Shown here piece by piece: positions 10,341-20,936 of a DNA stretch of 64,000 nt. The stretch lies in NCBI GenBank assembly GCA_010093605.1, contig MU004203.1, positions 202,391 to 266,390 on the forward strand. The letters are read 5' to 3'. How positions within the stretch are numbered: position 1 is the first letter of the stretch; the number at the start of each line of letters is the position of its first letter. The translations under genes and the position numbers were made by a program. The DNA comes from Lophium mytilinum (taxonomy: Eukaryota; Ascomycota; Dothideomycetes; Mytilinidiales; Mytilinidiaceae). The notes beneath the pieces are model-generated. The model was not told the origin of the DNA. It was given only the letters and a program-made list of their open reading frames with translations, and did not search any database.

Positions 10341-12684
10341 ATGGACAAGACGGAAGACCTCGCGCCGGCGACGCCTAAACCAGAGGATGGATCTTTCGAT
10401 ATGGAGGACTCGGAGTCCATGATGCTTGATGATGATCTCCCCTTTCAAGACCGGCGGTATGAACCCAATTTTATCGATGGCGTCGAGGACATTGAGGACT
10501 ATTGTCTGGGTGGCTTCTTTCCCGTGCATCTCGGGGACAGACTTGGAGACAAAGATCGGTATCGGGTCGTCCACAAGCTTGGTAGTGGCGGGTTGGCTAC
10601 CGTGTGGCTTTGCCGGGATCTTGAGACGGAAAAGTATGTTGCTTTGAAGATCATCATTGCCGACCAGTCTCGGGAAGACGGTCCTGACTTGAAACTATCG
10701 AAGCTTGGCAATGCTGGAATTGGAGAGCTCGCTTTACCACTGGCACACTTCTGGGTTGAAGGGCCGAATGGTCGGCATCTCTGCTTGGTTCTCCCTGTCT
10801 TTGGTCCCCGAGTGGATGACATTTGGGAACGGTTTGACAATCCTGGCGAAGCCTTGAGATCCATCGCAATGCAAGCCACAAGGGGACTTCACTTTCTTCA
10901 TAGCAATGGCTTATGCCATGGTGGTTAGCACTTCATCCTTATTCTATATGTCACGGAACAAGGAGCTGTAGGCCGTGTACGTGATGTATTGGATGAATGA
11001 TGATTGATTTGTCGAAGAGAGAGAGGTCTGGAGGAAGGTGAGGCTATATACAAGAGGTAACACGTGCCTGCCGTAGCCCTCACCGCTACTCCCTGACAGT
11101 TGCCGCCCCAAAGAATAGCAGGCGTCCCCGTCTGCTGCCCATCAAAACAAAAAGAAAACAGGGAAAGGGGAAGTAGGTGGCGTAGAGGTGAAAGAGCTGT
11201 ACAGGCTAGACAAGGCGTACATGGTGTGCTGATAGAGTGGTGATAGAGGAATTCGCTGTTGACGTGCTATTGATAATGCCGAAGTTGTTCAAGGAGGCGT
11301 TGTTTAAGGAGGCGTTGTTTAAGGAAGCGTTGTTCGAGGCGTACAAATAGGCGATGTTGATGGTGATGGCAATGTAGATGGCGATGGCGATGCCGATGCC
11401 GATGGCAATAGGTCGGGAGAGGTCGTTCGCAGTGCTGCTATAGAACAAAGCGTACGAGGAGTAGGAAAGAGGAAGCAAAAAAGGGGGTGGTCGATAGAGA
11501 ATCGTCCGCGGCGCTGCTGTAGAACGGAGCGTACGAGAGGTAGACAATACTGCTGTAGAGCAAGGTCTCGGGAGAGTAGTTAGGTGTGTAGTGGTCGATA
11601 GAGAATCGTCCGCGGCGCTGCTGTAGAACGGAGGGTACGAGAGGTAGACAATACTGCTATAGAGCAAGGTCTTGGGAGAGTGGTTGTACTCAGTGCTGCT
11701 GTAGAACAAAGAGTGTGGGTGGGTGTTTTTTTCCGAGAGATCTTTGGATCGATGCTGCTCAGCTACCAACTGTCACGGAACAAGGAGCTGTAGGCCGTGT
11801 ACGTGATGTATTGGATGAATGATGATTGATTTGTCGAAGAGAGAGAGGTCTGGAGGAAGGTGAGGCTATATACAAGAGGTAACACGTGCCTGCCGTAGCC
11901 CTCACCGCTACTCCCTGACACTATATCACGGGCGATGTAGCTAACATTATTCCAAGATTTCCGTCCTGCAAATATTTTGCTCAAGATATCTAATTTAGAC
12001 CATCTCAGCGAGGAGCAAGTTGTGGAAGCGCTCGGCAAACCTGAGCTGAAGGACATTCGCACAACGACAGGCGAGGACCCCGAGCCGATGGCCCCGAAGT
12101 ACACTGTAACACCGATATCCTGGGCCGAAGTGGACCGGAAGTATCTAACTAATGAGATTTCGATAATCGATTTCGGTGAATCGTTCGACATCGCAAGCCC
12201 TCCCAAGGAATTGGGTACGCCAACCGCCTACTGCTCGCCTGAAGTCTTATTCGATAGCTCGCCTAATCTGGCAAGCGACCTCTGGGCTCTGGCGTGCACG
12301 ATCTCTGAGATACGCTCCGGCCGGCGCCTTTTCCGCGACTGGGACGGAGATGGCGAAGACCCCAAGTTCCAAATGGTCCAACTGCTAGGGAAGTTTCCTG
12401 AACCTTGGTGGTCTTCTTGGGAAACCCGGGAAAACTGGTTTGACGATGAAGGCAACCCATTTACCACAGAGAGAGGAAATCTCTCCGTTGGGGGTGCGAG
12501 GACGATTGAAGGGTACTTGGCTGAGGGACTTCACTACAAGATTTTGGAGGAACCGAGGGACCTTACGATACCCGCTGAAGAGGGAAGGCTGTTGGCAGAC
12601 CTTCTAGGGCAGCTGTTGAGGTATGACCCCAAGGAGCGGATCACGACTGCAGCTGTGCTAGAGCACTCGTGGTTCAAGATGTAG
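10341..12684 (+). CDS. SRPK-like protein kinase, intron holds a TE
   Basis: Exons 10341-10923 and 11957-12684 give 436 residues. The intron donor is G|GTTAGC, the branch GCTAAC, the acceptor CCAAG, phase 1. Kinase landmarks: Gly-rich loop LGSGGLATV (about 80-88), VALK lysine (103), catalytic loop HGDFRPANIL with Asp195 formed exactly at the splice join, DFG (266-268), and SPE in place of APE followed by a C-lobe. A HGD/FRPANIL catalytic loop and an acidic N-terminus match fungal SR-protein-kinase-like proteins. The SPKs act on splicing factors, but the substrate here is unknown. The intron is 1033 bp only because a 972-bp LTR element plus a 5-bp duplication sit in it; without them it is 56 bp. 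The coding frame is otherwise intact. Confidence 0.82.
10949..11098 (-). repeat. LTR copy 1 (150 bp)
   Basis: Left copy of the 150-bp terminal repeat with TGTCA...TGACA ends, base-for-base identical to 11771-11920. In the element's own (minus) orientation this is the 3' LTR. Confidence 0.9.
11771..11920 (-). repeat. LTR copy 2 (150 bp)
   Basis: Right copy of the 150-bp terminal repeat, identical to 10949-11098. In the element's own orientation it is the 5' LTR and is followed at 11768-11757 (minus strand) by the putative primer-binding site TGGTAGCTGAGC. Confidence 0.9.
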
Positions 12685-13381
12685 GACATAGAGCTTGGAA
12701 GAGCTGGGTTCATATAAAGCAGTTATCTAATATACCCTAGTAGTAGGTCTGTGAGCTGAACGTCAACAGGGCTCATATGTTAGTAACTGCAGGGGCACTG
12801 CATGTATCTAGAATTCTTAAAAGTGCAACAGTGGGACAAATGACCATGAGGCAGGTGGATAGGGAAACTCGATATGCAGAGAAATCCATTCCCAAGAACA
12901 GTATGCGCAAGCACATTGTGGTATATACTACGGCTAGAAAGCACTCTTGGAGTGGCGTAGACTGAAATCGTGCGGCGAGAAACCAGACGTAGGGTATAGT
13001 CACATGACTACTCTAGGCCTATACTGCTCTAGCGTCAAGGCTCAGCCTCTCTGCCTCACATCGAAGCATCAACCATCACTCAACCCAGCTCTTCAAGCAA
13101 TATCTATGTCCCTTTCGCGCCGTAGCAACAACGTTGGTTGACCCTCTTGGCAGCCCTTTCGTCTCTCTTCTTTCACTTCTTAGAACGACGCAAAACGAAT
13201 CTCAGCCTTGCCGATATCTATCGTTGCTTTTGTCAGCCTCGCAGCGAGAGATGCTGTCGACGATGATGTTCTGATGTTCTGACGCTACATCCCAACTCCA
13301 TTCATTCTGCCTCTTCAATTCAAATTCTCATTCCGTCTATGTGGTTTCCCTAGTCAGGCACACGAAGGCAAGGCTGTCATC
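12685..13381. other. Intergenic; HET gene promoter side
   Basis: Nearly 700 bp with no supported coding region. The 3' part (13030-13380) is pyrimidine-rich with many CTC/TTC runs, as expected of a leader and promoter for the HET gene that starts at 13382. Confidence 0.45.
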
Positions 13382-15133
13382 ATGCGCCTCATCAACGTCA
13401 AGACCTATGAGATCGAAGAGTTTTTTGGCTCTGATATTCCCAATTACGTCGCATTGTCTCATACATGGCTACCACAGGAAGAACCCTCGTTCCAGGACTG
13501 GGCGAATGCATATCGCAGTGCGAAAACGTGCCCTGACGGCATAGTAGCGGGCATGCGAGTTGTCATGATCGACCTCAACAAAATTCTCGGCTATGAAAAG
13601 ATCCACAACTTCATCTGCGAATCACAAAATCTTGACGGTACATACTGCTGGGCGGACACCGTGTGTATCGACAAATCGAGCAGTGCGGAGTTATCCGAGT
13701 CCATAAACTCCATGTACAAAATTTACAAAAACTGTGAACGTTGTCTTGTCTATCTGCAAGATATCGAGGTTGAGGTTCTTCTAGAGAATGACGATTTTTC
13801 GTTACTTGTTCAATCAAGATGGTTCGCTCGCGGGTGGACCTTGCAGGAGTTGATCGCACCCGAGCATCTCGTGTTTTACGACCGAGAATGGACCTACATC
13901 GGTTCCAAAGAGCGCTACAAAGCTTATTTTCAAGAGGCTACTGGAATTCCATCCGAGGTTCTTCTTAACGCGAACAGTTGGAGGGCGTATAGCGTCGCCG
14001 AGCGGATGTCATGGGCATCGAAGCGAACCACGACTCGTGAGGAAGACATGGCTTACTGTCTTCTAGGTATTCTTGACATCAATATGCCCTTACTCTATGG
14101 AGAAGGCGAAAAGGCTTTTCAGAGACTGCAAGAGGAGATCATCAAAAAATATGACGACGATAGCATTTTCGCATGGAGCTGTCCCCAATCGTCGCGCAGT
14201 ACCTACCGCAGCATATTAGCGAGGTCTCCTTCAGAATTTGCGAACTCGAAAGGAATATCGTTCTTTGGGTCTAAAAACAGCGAGCCATATATGATGACGA
14301 ACAAAGGACTCCAAGCGCATTTTCATGGGTGGGTAGTTCCAGGGATACCGGACGAATTCGACGTCGTGCTAAACTGTTGGAACTCGGATCAAAAAGCTGT
14401 TATAATTCGTCTGCGTAGGCTATCCGCATATATGCCATTCTACGCACGCGTGGACAGCCACTTTAGTCACACGATCGGCGCCAGTCTATCTCAACAAAGC
14501 ATCGTGAAGGTCGAGTCACGAACTGTGTATGTAAGAGAGGAGATCCCTCTCCCTCTCCCAGTACCGCATCGGTCTTCTCGAGCTCGCGGACTATGTTTTC
14601 GATTCAAACCACGCGGTCTATTGGTCAAGAGGATGTGGCGGTTTGTCAGCGCAGGAAATTGGCAATGCGAACAGCCGTTCCAATATCCTACACACCAGAG
14701 ATCGAGGGAGTTCATGGTTGTACTTCCTAAGGATCTCGCCACCCGACGGGGACTCACAATACCGGCGCCACCTCCGGATAAGCCAATCACTTTTTCCATC
14801 AAAGTATTGCTCCGACGCTGGCCAGAAGAGGAGTTCTTTGGCATGCATATAGAGTTCGGTCAATATCAATGGTGTGACTGGGATGGGGACGAGTTAGTCA
14901 GCTTGTGGGCCAGTGTACGACTCGGTGATCTACCAGAGTCCTACGATCCGGATTATGGTCCACCAGAGTTTGTGTCTGATGGGCCACGGTTAGTAAAGCT
15001 TACTCCCACTTTGATTAACGATGACCTATGGTTCTCCACCTCTGTGCCCTGGACAAAGCAGAGTGGTCAGCTTTGTGTCGACAAACTAGTGCATCCTCAG
15101 ATACTTAGGATTGACCGTCGTACTATTGCATAA
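13382..15133 (+). CDS. HET-domain protein (heterokaryon incompatibility-like)
   Basis: Single exon, 583 residues, starting at the first ATG (MRLINVKTYEIEEF). The HET signature blocks are in order: YVALSHTW (about 20-27), CWADTVCIDK with the following Ser-rich stretch (about 96-110), YLQDIE, and RGWTLQELIAPEHL (about 150-163). Further on come the MSWASKRTTTREEDMAYCLLGI and GEGEKAF blocks usual in HET-E/HET-D-like and DUF8212-type proteins. About 250 residues of unassigned C-terminal domain follow. There are no NACHT, WD or ankyrin repeats. HET proteins trigger cell death when unlike strains fuse, and this one is short and standalone. No frameshift or RIP scar is visible. Confidence 0.9.
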   Translation: MRLINVKTYEIEEFFGSDIPNYVALSHTWLPQEEPSFQDWANAYRSAKTCPDGIVAGMRVVMIDLNKILGYEKIHNFICESQNLDGTYCWADTVCIDKSSSAELSESINSMYKIYKNCERCLVYLQDIEVEVLLENDDFSLLVQSRWFARGWTLQELIAPEHLVFYDREWTYIGSKERYKAYFQEATGIPSEVLLNANSWRAYSVAERMSWASKRTTTREEDMAYCLLGILDINMPLLYGEGEKAFQRLQEEIIKKYDDDSIFAWSCPQSSRSTYRSILARSPSEFANSKGISFFGSKNSEPYMMTNKGLQAHFHGWVVPGIPDEFDVVLNCWNSDQKAVIIRLRRLSAYMPFYARVDSHFSHTIGASLSQQSIVKVESRTVYVREEIPLPLPVPHRSSRARGLCFRFKPRGLLVKRMWRFVSAGNWQCEQPFQYPTHQRSREFMVVLPKDLATRRGLTIPAPPPDKPITFSIKVLLRRWPEEEFFGMHIEFGQYQWCDWDGDELVSLWASVRLGDLPESYDPDYGPPEFVSDGPRLVKLTPTLINDDLWFSTSVPWTKQSGQLCVDKLVHPQILRIDRRTIA

Positions 15134-15602
15134 CTCGTCAGGAGAGATCGTTTTAGGACTTCAGACTGTGGACCTATTCATCCGACTATGCCAATACGAA
15201 AGAGACTCAAGGAGTCCTGTAGCAGTGTCAGTCTATCTCGTTTCCTGCGGTCTTGTATTCGATCTCTAGACTCTAACATTCGTGGAAAATTTCAAGACCT
15301 CCTTGAGTCATGTCTGACAACGGCATAGCAGGATCAAATTGAGCAGTTCAGGTTCCTGATATCTGCTCTGTTGGAATCTTTGTGTCAACGAGATGCAATA
15401 TAGGGGACTAGGCATGCCCAGTATATAATCTCGCCGTCCGGGGCATTGTGGAAGTTCCCATGTTTTTTTGTCTCACTTCTCACAAGTCTTCTTGTTTAGC
15501 CCTTAGCATTGGCAGCAGAAGGCAGCATTTCGTAGTAAACATTCATCTAATTACTGGGCCTCCGCCATCCCTCACTCATCTCTGCTCTGCCTCCCGATGT
15601 GC
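15134..15602. other. Intergenic between convergent genes
   Basis: 470 bp between the 3' ends of the HET gene (plus strand) and the paralog-A gene (minus strand). No coding region or repeat is recognised. Confidence 0.45.
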
Positions 15603-16510
15603 TTACTCCGCCTCATCTTCCTCCTCGACTTCGTCGTCCTGGCCCCTTCTCTCGCCACCTTCCTCATCTCCTTCTTCATCTGCCTCCTCTCCCTCCTCCG
15701 CCGCATCACCCTTGGCGTACCCAGCGGTACCCGAGTTCCACTCCGCGAGCCCGTCCCACCCATTCTGCTCGATCTTCCGGAACTCATCGTTGTGGGCCTT
15801 CAACTTCACCAAGTACGTGCAAAGTCCCGCCAGCTTCACCTCCAACGTCTACACCACGCGTTAGCCACACTATCCCACCAATAAGACAACAACTACAATA
15901 TCCTTACCTTCGGGAACAACTCGCACAGCTTCTCCGCCGGCACCTCCAAGAACGCCCTCAACTTCGAGATCTCCGGCCCGATGGGCTTGTTCCACACATG
16001 CTCCGTCTCTTCATCATCCTCCGACACCTCCGCTGCCTGCGACGTCTTCGACGTCCTCTTAATCGGGGCCTTCTTCGGCTCCTTCTTCGGCTCCTCTCCC
16101 TCCTTTCCGCGGAACGGCAGCCACGTCACCCTCTCCTTTCCCTTGATCAATGACTGCCACTTCAACGGGCAGTCCCGGGCCACCAGCTCGCTGTCCACCG
16201 CACGTGCACGGCTCTGAAAGCCCTTGTTGAGGCCGAGTTCCTCCTTGAACATGATCCGCGCCACGGCAAGATACATCTTGACGAGGTTGGAGGCGTCCTC
16301 GGGGCACTGGAAGGGGAGGTCGACATTACCGCGGGTGAACTTGTAATCGACCCAGGTGCGGTAGAAGTTGTCCCAGTTAGGGTGTCCGCCGGTGGCTTCG
16401 CGCAGGAGTTCTGCTAGGAGGGTGGCGGGGATGCCCGAGGCGGTGTGGAACTGCTGGAGCAGGACGGCGGATTCGGCGGGGGTGAGGGTACGGGGGGTCC
16501 AGTTGGACAT
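15603..16510 (-). CDS. Unrecognised family, paralog A (MSNW family)
   Basis: Exons 16510-15908 and 15848-15603 join across a 59-bp intron (GTAAGG donor, GGCTAAC branch, TGTAG acceptor, phase 0) to give 282 residues. I do not recognise the family. The first ~125 residues are helical and share blocks with the gene at 18424-19425: start MSNW-x-P, then CPEDASNLVKMYLAVARIMF, then DCPLKW. A basic linker (KKEPKKAPIKR) and an acidic patch follow. The second exon begins with a leucine-rich helix that matches the relative (LVKLKAHN...NGWDGL versus LDQMNTKLNAYKARNWRGL). It ends in a strongly acidic tail. Charge blocks suggest a nuclear or nucleic-acid/chromatin role, but that is only inference. The frame is open upstream of 16510 but without an ATG. 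Confidence 0.72.
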
Positions 16511-18264
16511 TTTGAGTTGGTTGGGTGATGATGGGGAGGCGGGGGTCCAGGGTGTAGGTGTGGTAGGTGTGGTAGATGTGGATGTAATGTTGAAGAGCTT
16601 CTTTGAAGTGTCTTTGTTGATGTAGAGGTTGAGGAGGATGTAATTGGAGCTGGCGAGTTGAAGGTCTGGGGGTGGAGGTGAGTGGACGAGGTGGCTTAAA
16701 GAAGGCAAGCGAGATTGAAACCCACGTGTTGATAAGCTGCGGATTCAAGCGGCAGGGTGAAGGGACGCGGAAATAGAAGGCTCTCCTCGGAAGGTTCGTG
16801 TAGAGGTGTCGAAGTCAAGCCGAGTTGGCCATCTAAGTGACGATGATGTTCACATGGCAAGGGAGGCCACAGAAACCTCTAATATCCAGCAGAAGTTCAA
16901 AACAGTCGACACATTTCTCGCACTTCTTTCAATTTCTTGAAGTTGACGCTCATACTAAAGGTTCTACACCATATACTCTGCTAAATTTAATTCTGCATAT
17001 ACGAGGAGACCTTTCTCCCACTCATGTCTCTGTCAAAAGCTGCTTCATAGGCTCCCAAATTGATATACTTCCACTTGTTTCAAGATACTCTTATAGCCCC
17101 CCCGGTTACAAACACTTCACACGTAGTACAAACCGTCACTGCAGTAAAACTCAAGAGGCAAGCAAGGCACAGCAAACTACAATGGCAAACATGAAGCTAA
17201 GTACTTATGTCTACTCCCACAAGCTATACCATGCACTTACAATGCTGTACAGTCAGTCCTACGACATAAATTTGGGCACTCTTATACCGCTGCCTAGGGT
17301 GCGCTTAGGGACTTTCAATCCTCCGGATACAATGTAAAGGTTAATGTAGTGGATATCAGGCTGTACTTTGACTGGCCGAACACCTGCTGGCTGAGCTACC
17401 CTTCACGTTGGTGTGAGCGGTCAAGATTGGACGTCGGGGATGGTTATATCGCGTGCCACGAGCCATAGAATGCACTCAAAAGTCGCACAAATCTACGACA
17501 TAAGTCTAGGCACTTTCATACCGCTGTCTGGGGTGCACCTATGAAGCTCTAGTCCTCGAAATACAATGCAAAGTTCTGATGCAGTGGAAGTAGGCTGCCC
17601 TTTGAATGGCTGAACGCCTGCTGGCTGAGCTACCCTTCACGGTGGTGTCGAGCAATCAGGATAGGAAGCCGCAGGCCCCCATATTCAGGTGTCCAAGATT
17701 GCGTCCTGGAACTGTAGCAGACGTTTGCTTACATCCTTTTGCCGCCACTTAGGGTGCTTCAGACTATTCACCCTACTTGGACCAACTAGACATACACACA
17801 TTCAGTGTACAATTATCTACCAGTGCCTAAGGTGGCTCGGTAGACTATCAGGCCTATAACGCTGATAGGCTGGTATTCTCTTTAAAGAGGTTGAAGTACC
17901 TCTAACGGCAGTATAGCTGTGGAGATAACCTCTAGATCCGATAGTGTAGCTCTTAGAGTGTAGCGCTTAGTTATCACTTTTTATTCCAACATCATTGTAT
18001 AGTCACGACGTAAAGCTTATAGTCACAACTTTCAAGCCAAATTACACGTAAGTAAGTCATTCTGTTCGTCATTGTATGACTATCTAACATATCTGAAGAC
18101 TGTTTCCAGGCCACCTAGCCCACGACCTTCCTAAACTGCCCTAGAACTGTCATTAGGCCTCGAAGCACTTCCTCTACACTTTAAAGATCCGAGCCAACTT
18201 TGCCACTGGACAATCCAACGATGAAAATCTAACGGAGTGTCCGCTTCCTCTTTCCATTCGTAAG
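16511..18264. other. Intergenic with an internal duplication
   Basis: Promoter side of paralog A (16511-16830), then about 1.4 kb without a supported gene. A 166-codon open frame at 16837-17337 starts with GTG, lacks any motif and runs into the duplicated block 17228-17672, so it is not called. About 17800-18060 is slightly AT-rich. Confidence 0.4.
17228..17672. repeat. Diverged direct duplication, offset ~235 bp
   Basis: About 17228-17430 and 17466-17672 are two copies of the same segment. Matching anchors are TACGACATAA (17260, 17494), ATACCGCTG, and CTGCTGGCTGAGCTACCC (about 17383, 17619). The copies differ by many substitutions and small gaps. No coding or transposon feature is visible. 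Confidence 0.65.
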
Positions 18265-18423
18265 TTATGGCTCAGGATGAGGAGTGACGGAGCACCTGGT
18301 TCTCATGCTCTCTTCGAGCTCCTCCACGCTGTTGTCCTCTGAGCCTGACTGCTCGGACTCAAGGTCTTCACTGTCTGTCTCATCGAGGGCCAGCAGCCGC
18401 TGTTCAGCATCTTCTAGCTCAGT
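18265..18423 (-). other. Open acidic 52-codon extension after TAG of paralog B
   Basis: Directly after the TAG at 18426-18424, the same reading frame stays open for 52 codons to a TAA at 18267-18265. It encodes an acidic, Ser/Glu/Asp-rich tail (for example DETDSEDLESEQSGSED). Composition and style continue the acidic, serine-rich end of the upstream protein. It probably was the C-terminus before a nonsense change (CAG to TAG, or TGG to TAG). Programmed readthrough is possible but unproven. Confidence 0.5.
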
Positions 18424-19425
18424 CTAGTCCCAGTCGCCGGAAGATTCGTCCGTCCCATTGCTATCTTCCTGAGCGGAGAGGCGGCTGTCCTGGCTGCTAG
18501 ACAGGCGGGCTCGCTTTTGGGCCTTTGTACCGCGTTGAGTAGTCCGGGCGCGAGAGGGTGTCTGAGATCGGGCTGGGGAGGTGCGCCCAAACATCGGATT
18601 GCGGCGGCCGGGCAAGGGTGGGCTGTCTGGCACGGTTTGCGCAGAATGTTCCCTGCACCAAACCGTAAGCCATTCTAGCCCCTCATCGTCCTCCTCTTGT
18701 TCCTCCTCGTCGTTCTCGTCCTCATCGTCATACGAATCGTAGGATTCGGGCAATCCCGAGAGCCGACGTTGCCTCATGATCTCCGCATTGGCTTCCTCAT
18801 CATCCTGAGTCCACCCCCAGGGCCAAATCGCGACATAGTAATACACGGGTTCCTCTAGTTCATCGTCCTCCTCATAGCGACAGTAGTCATGTCGCATCTT
18901 GAGCCCGCGCCAGTTCCTCGCCTTGTAGGCGTTGAGCTTTGTATTCATTTGGTCCAATGCTTTGAGCACCCCAGCGACGTTCATGCAGTGTTGAATGAGG
19001 TCGTTGTAGTTGCACTTGGGGTCGACAAGCTGCTCAACAGACACTTCCACAATCTCCTGCAGTTCTTCCCGCGTAGGGAAGAGGTTCTCCCACCGTAGGT
19101 CGCAGTCCTTGCGGGGCAACTCGCCAAAGCCCCGGGCCTCGTGTACTAGACGCTTGTTTGTGGCAATCGCGTCTGGGAACATGATGCGCGCCATTGCGAG
19201 ATAGGCGCGGGCAAGTGCGGGAGTGTCCTCGGGGTAGTCGATTGGTCGAGGATTCTTAACTGGAGTAGCGTAGTAATCAGCATACTCTCGGAACTCGACA
19301 CGGCGGCCGTAGGGGTTTGTGAGGATCTCTACGACAGCTTCTGAAAGACCGCAAGTCTGTCGGAACAGCGACATCTGACCTCTGAAGGTCCGGGGGGAAA
19401 TCTCGGCAGGTTCCCAGTTCGACAT
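18424..19425 (-). CDS. Unrecognised family, paralog B (MSNW family)
   Basis: Single exon, 333 residues, start at the ATG at 19425 (MSNWEPAEISPRTF). It shares with the gene at 15603-16510 the MSNW-x-P start, the block YPEDTPALARAYLAMARIMF (about 98-117), KDCDLRW, and the helix LDQMNTKLNAYKARNWRGLK. It differs by a YYYVAIWPWGW aromatic patch, a long run of Asp/Glu (about 245-275) and a basic RTTQRGTKAQKRAR segment. It ends at a TAG, after which 52 codons remain open (18265-18423). The role is unknown. The two genes lie 1.9 kb apart in the same orientation and look like an old tandem duplication. Confidence 0.7.
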   Translation of the reverse strand: MSNWEPAEISPRTFRGQMSLFRQTCGLSEAVVEILTNPYGRRVEFREYADYYATPVKNPRPIDYPEDTPALARAYLAMARIMFPDAIATNKRLVHEARGFGELPRKDCDLRWENLFPTREELQEIVEVSVEQLVDPKCNYNDLIQHCMNVAGVLKALDQMNTKLNAYKARNWRGLKMRHDYCRYEEDDELEEPVYYYVAIWPWGWTQDDEEANAEIMRQRRLSGLPESYDSYDDEDENDEEEQEEDDEGLEWLTVWCREHSAQTVPDSPPLPGRRNPMFGRTSPARSQTPSRARTTQRGTKAQKRARLSSSQDSRLSAQEDSNGTDESSGDWD

Positions 19426-20936
19426 TGTATTGTTTTGCTGCGTGGTGGGTGGGCACAGCGGTGTCGGTGGAGGTTGTGATTGTAAAGAAGGAGTTGGAAG
19501 ATTGGGGCCGGGTTCAAGTACTTGCGCCGCTCGAAGAAGAGTTGTCTGGAGTGTGGGTGAGCAGCGGAGGTGGTGGTGGTGGTGGTGATGGAGAGTGATG
19601 AGGAACAAGGCAATGAAGAAGCGGGAGGGGCCTTAAATACTGCAGGTAGTCCAAATGCTGCTTAGCAGGTCGGTGAATTGTGGCGTGAAGAAGGCGAGCG
19701 GGGTGGTGCACTGAATGCGTGCACTTGGCCGTGATTTCATCGGCGGTGGTGAAAAAGTCTCCTCCAAACGCCAGGGCCTGTCAGTGAATCGCGTTGCAGT
19801 TGCGAGACTCGGGACCAGCAGGCGATCGGTGATCCTGTGCTAGTGACGTTGTTATGGTGCGGCAGCCTGGTGGCCGGTGGCCGGTGTAAAAGCGGATTCA
19901 GTCAACAGTGGCTATATATTTAGTGCAAATTCAACTCACTTCGCCTTCGGGCATTTGGTCAATTTGAAACAACACAGAGAAGGTGTGTACCATTCCTCCT
20001 AACACTCAGCTTCAAAACTAATATCTTCCAGATTAGCATGGCCCCTGCACTAAGGATGACACGCTTTATCAAAGAGTAGCTTCAAAATTTTTTTTAGCTT
20101 TCATTTTGCTTAGATGAGGTTCGAGCCGCCTAGCGGCCACCTTTTTCTTTTTGCCAGTGAACGGTTTTGAGAGCTACAACAACGCTAACCATAAGCCAAG
20201 CCATAGATGAGCTACGTGCGAACTCGAATAATTCTCCCATGAAGCTATAGAGTCGGCCATGGATTGTAGGGAGTTGGCTTCCTGGAAATGGGAACGGAAA
20301 TGCTGCCACTCCATTACACTGACGAGCGCTTTTCAACATCTAGTAGGTAGCTACACTGAACCTAAGCACGCACTGCGGGATTCAAACCCCCGCCCAATGC
20401 TCCTCGTAGGACTACCAAGGTACCAATTCATCTTCAGCAACATCTCTAGAGACTTAGCCCAATTGGGAGGCTGCCATCACTTCCTGCGTGCTTACAAACC
20501 CAAGCCTTTCACGTTTCCCAGCACCTTCATCAACCCCCTCGAGAGTCTTATATTGTCAAAATGCTCTCGAGCTATGGATTTCGATATATTTTGCTCGTGC
20601 CAGCTCTTCTATTTCCCATTTGTGCTTGGCAAGACAGTTGTCGGCAGTCCAACAGTGCCAACGGATAGGCAAAGTCCTATCCCGCGACAGATGATATGTG
20701 TGTTGGTTGGTGCTGTACATACAGTAGGTCAGTAAGATACAGCATCGTTCTCGCTAATACTAACCTTCACTACGCCCGTCCACACCACGTGGCTTATAAC
20801 CTCCGCTCTTCCATCATCATCTTTCTCAACTATCAGCGCACTCCTCCAACTCTATTCAACACTCCGCTTCAACTTTCTGGACACTTACCATCATAGCTCC
20901 ATAGCATACTACTCTACCCAAAGCAGCGCCTCCAAA
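19426..20936. other. Intergenic; possible tRNA-derived relic
   Basis: 1.5 kb between the divergent genes for paralog B and the SDR. CT-rich promoter sequence precedes 20937. At about 20371-20400 the minus strand reads GGGGGTTTGAATCCCGC. This resembles a B-box/T-arm, so a decayed tRNA or tRNA-derived SINE is possible, but no cloverleaf can be completed. Confidence 0.3.

Larger units (their letters stand above)
10949..11920 (-). mobile_element. TRIM-like miniature LTR retroelement
   Basis: Two identical 150-bp direct repeats (10949-11098 and 11771-11920) bound 672 bp of internal DNA. Each repeat starts TGTCA and ends TGACA. The element is flanked by a perfect 5-bp duplication, CTATA (10944-10948 and 11921-11925). 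On the minus strand the base pairs right after the first LTR are GT then TGGTAGCTGAGC, which looks like a primer-binding site of initiator-Met-tRNA type. This sets the orientation. The internal part is made of short degenerate repeats and has no gag or pol, so the element depends on another copy for movement. Identical LTRs mean a recent insertion. It lies wholly inside the kinase intron. Confidence 0.88.

Noticed and set aside
11206-11769. 187-codon frame on the minus strand inside the TRIM element
   Set aside because: Pure low-complexity translation of internal short repeats, starts next to the primer-binding site without an ATG, no gag or pol similarity.
16837-17337. 166-codon plus-strand frame
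   Set aside because: Starts with GTG, has no motif and runs into a duplicated non-coding block.
20371-20400. B-box/T-arm-like sequence on the minus strand
   Set aside because: No acceptor stem, anticodon arm or A-box could be paired; at most a decayed tRNA-derived relic.
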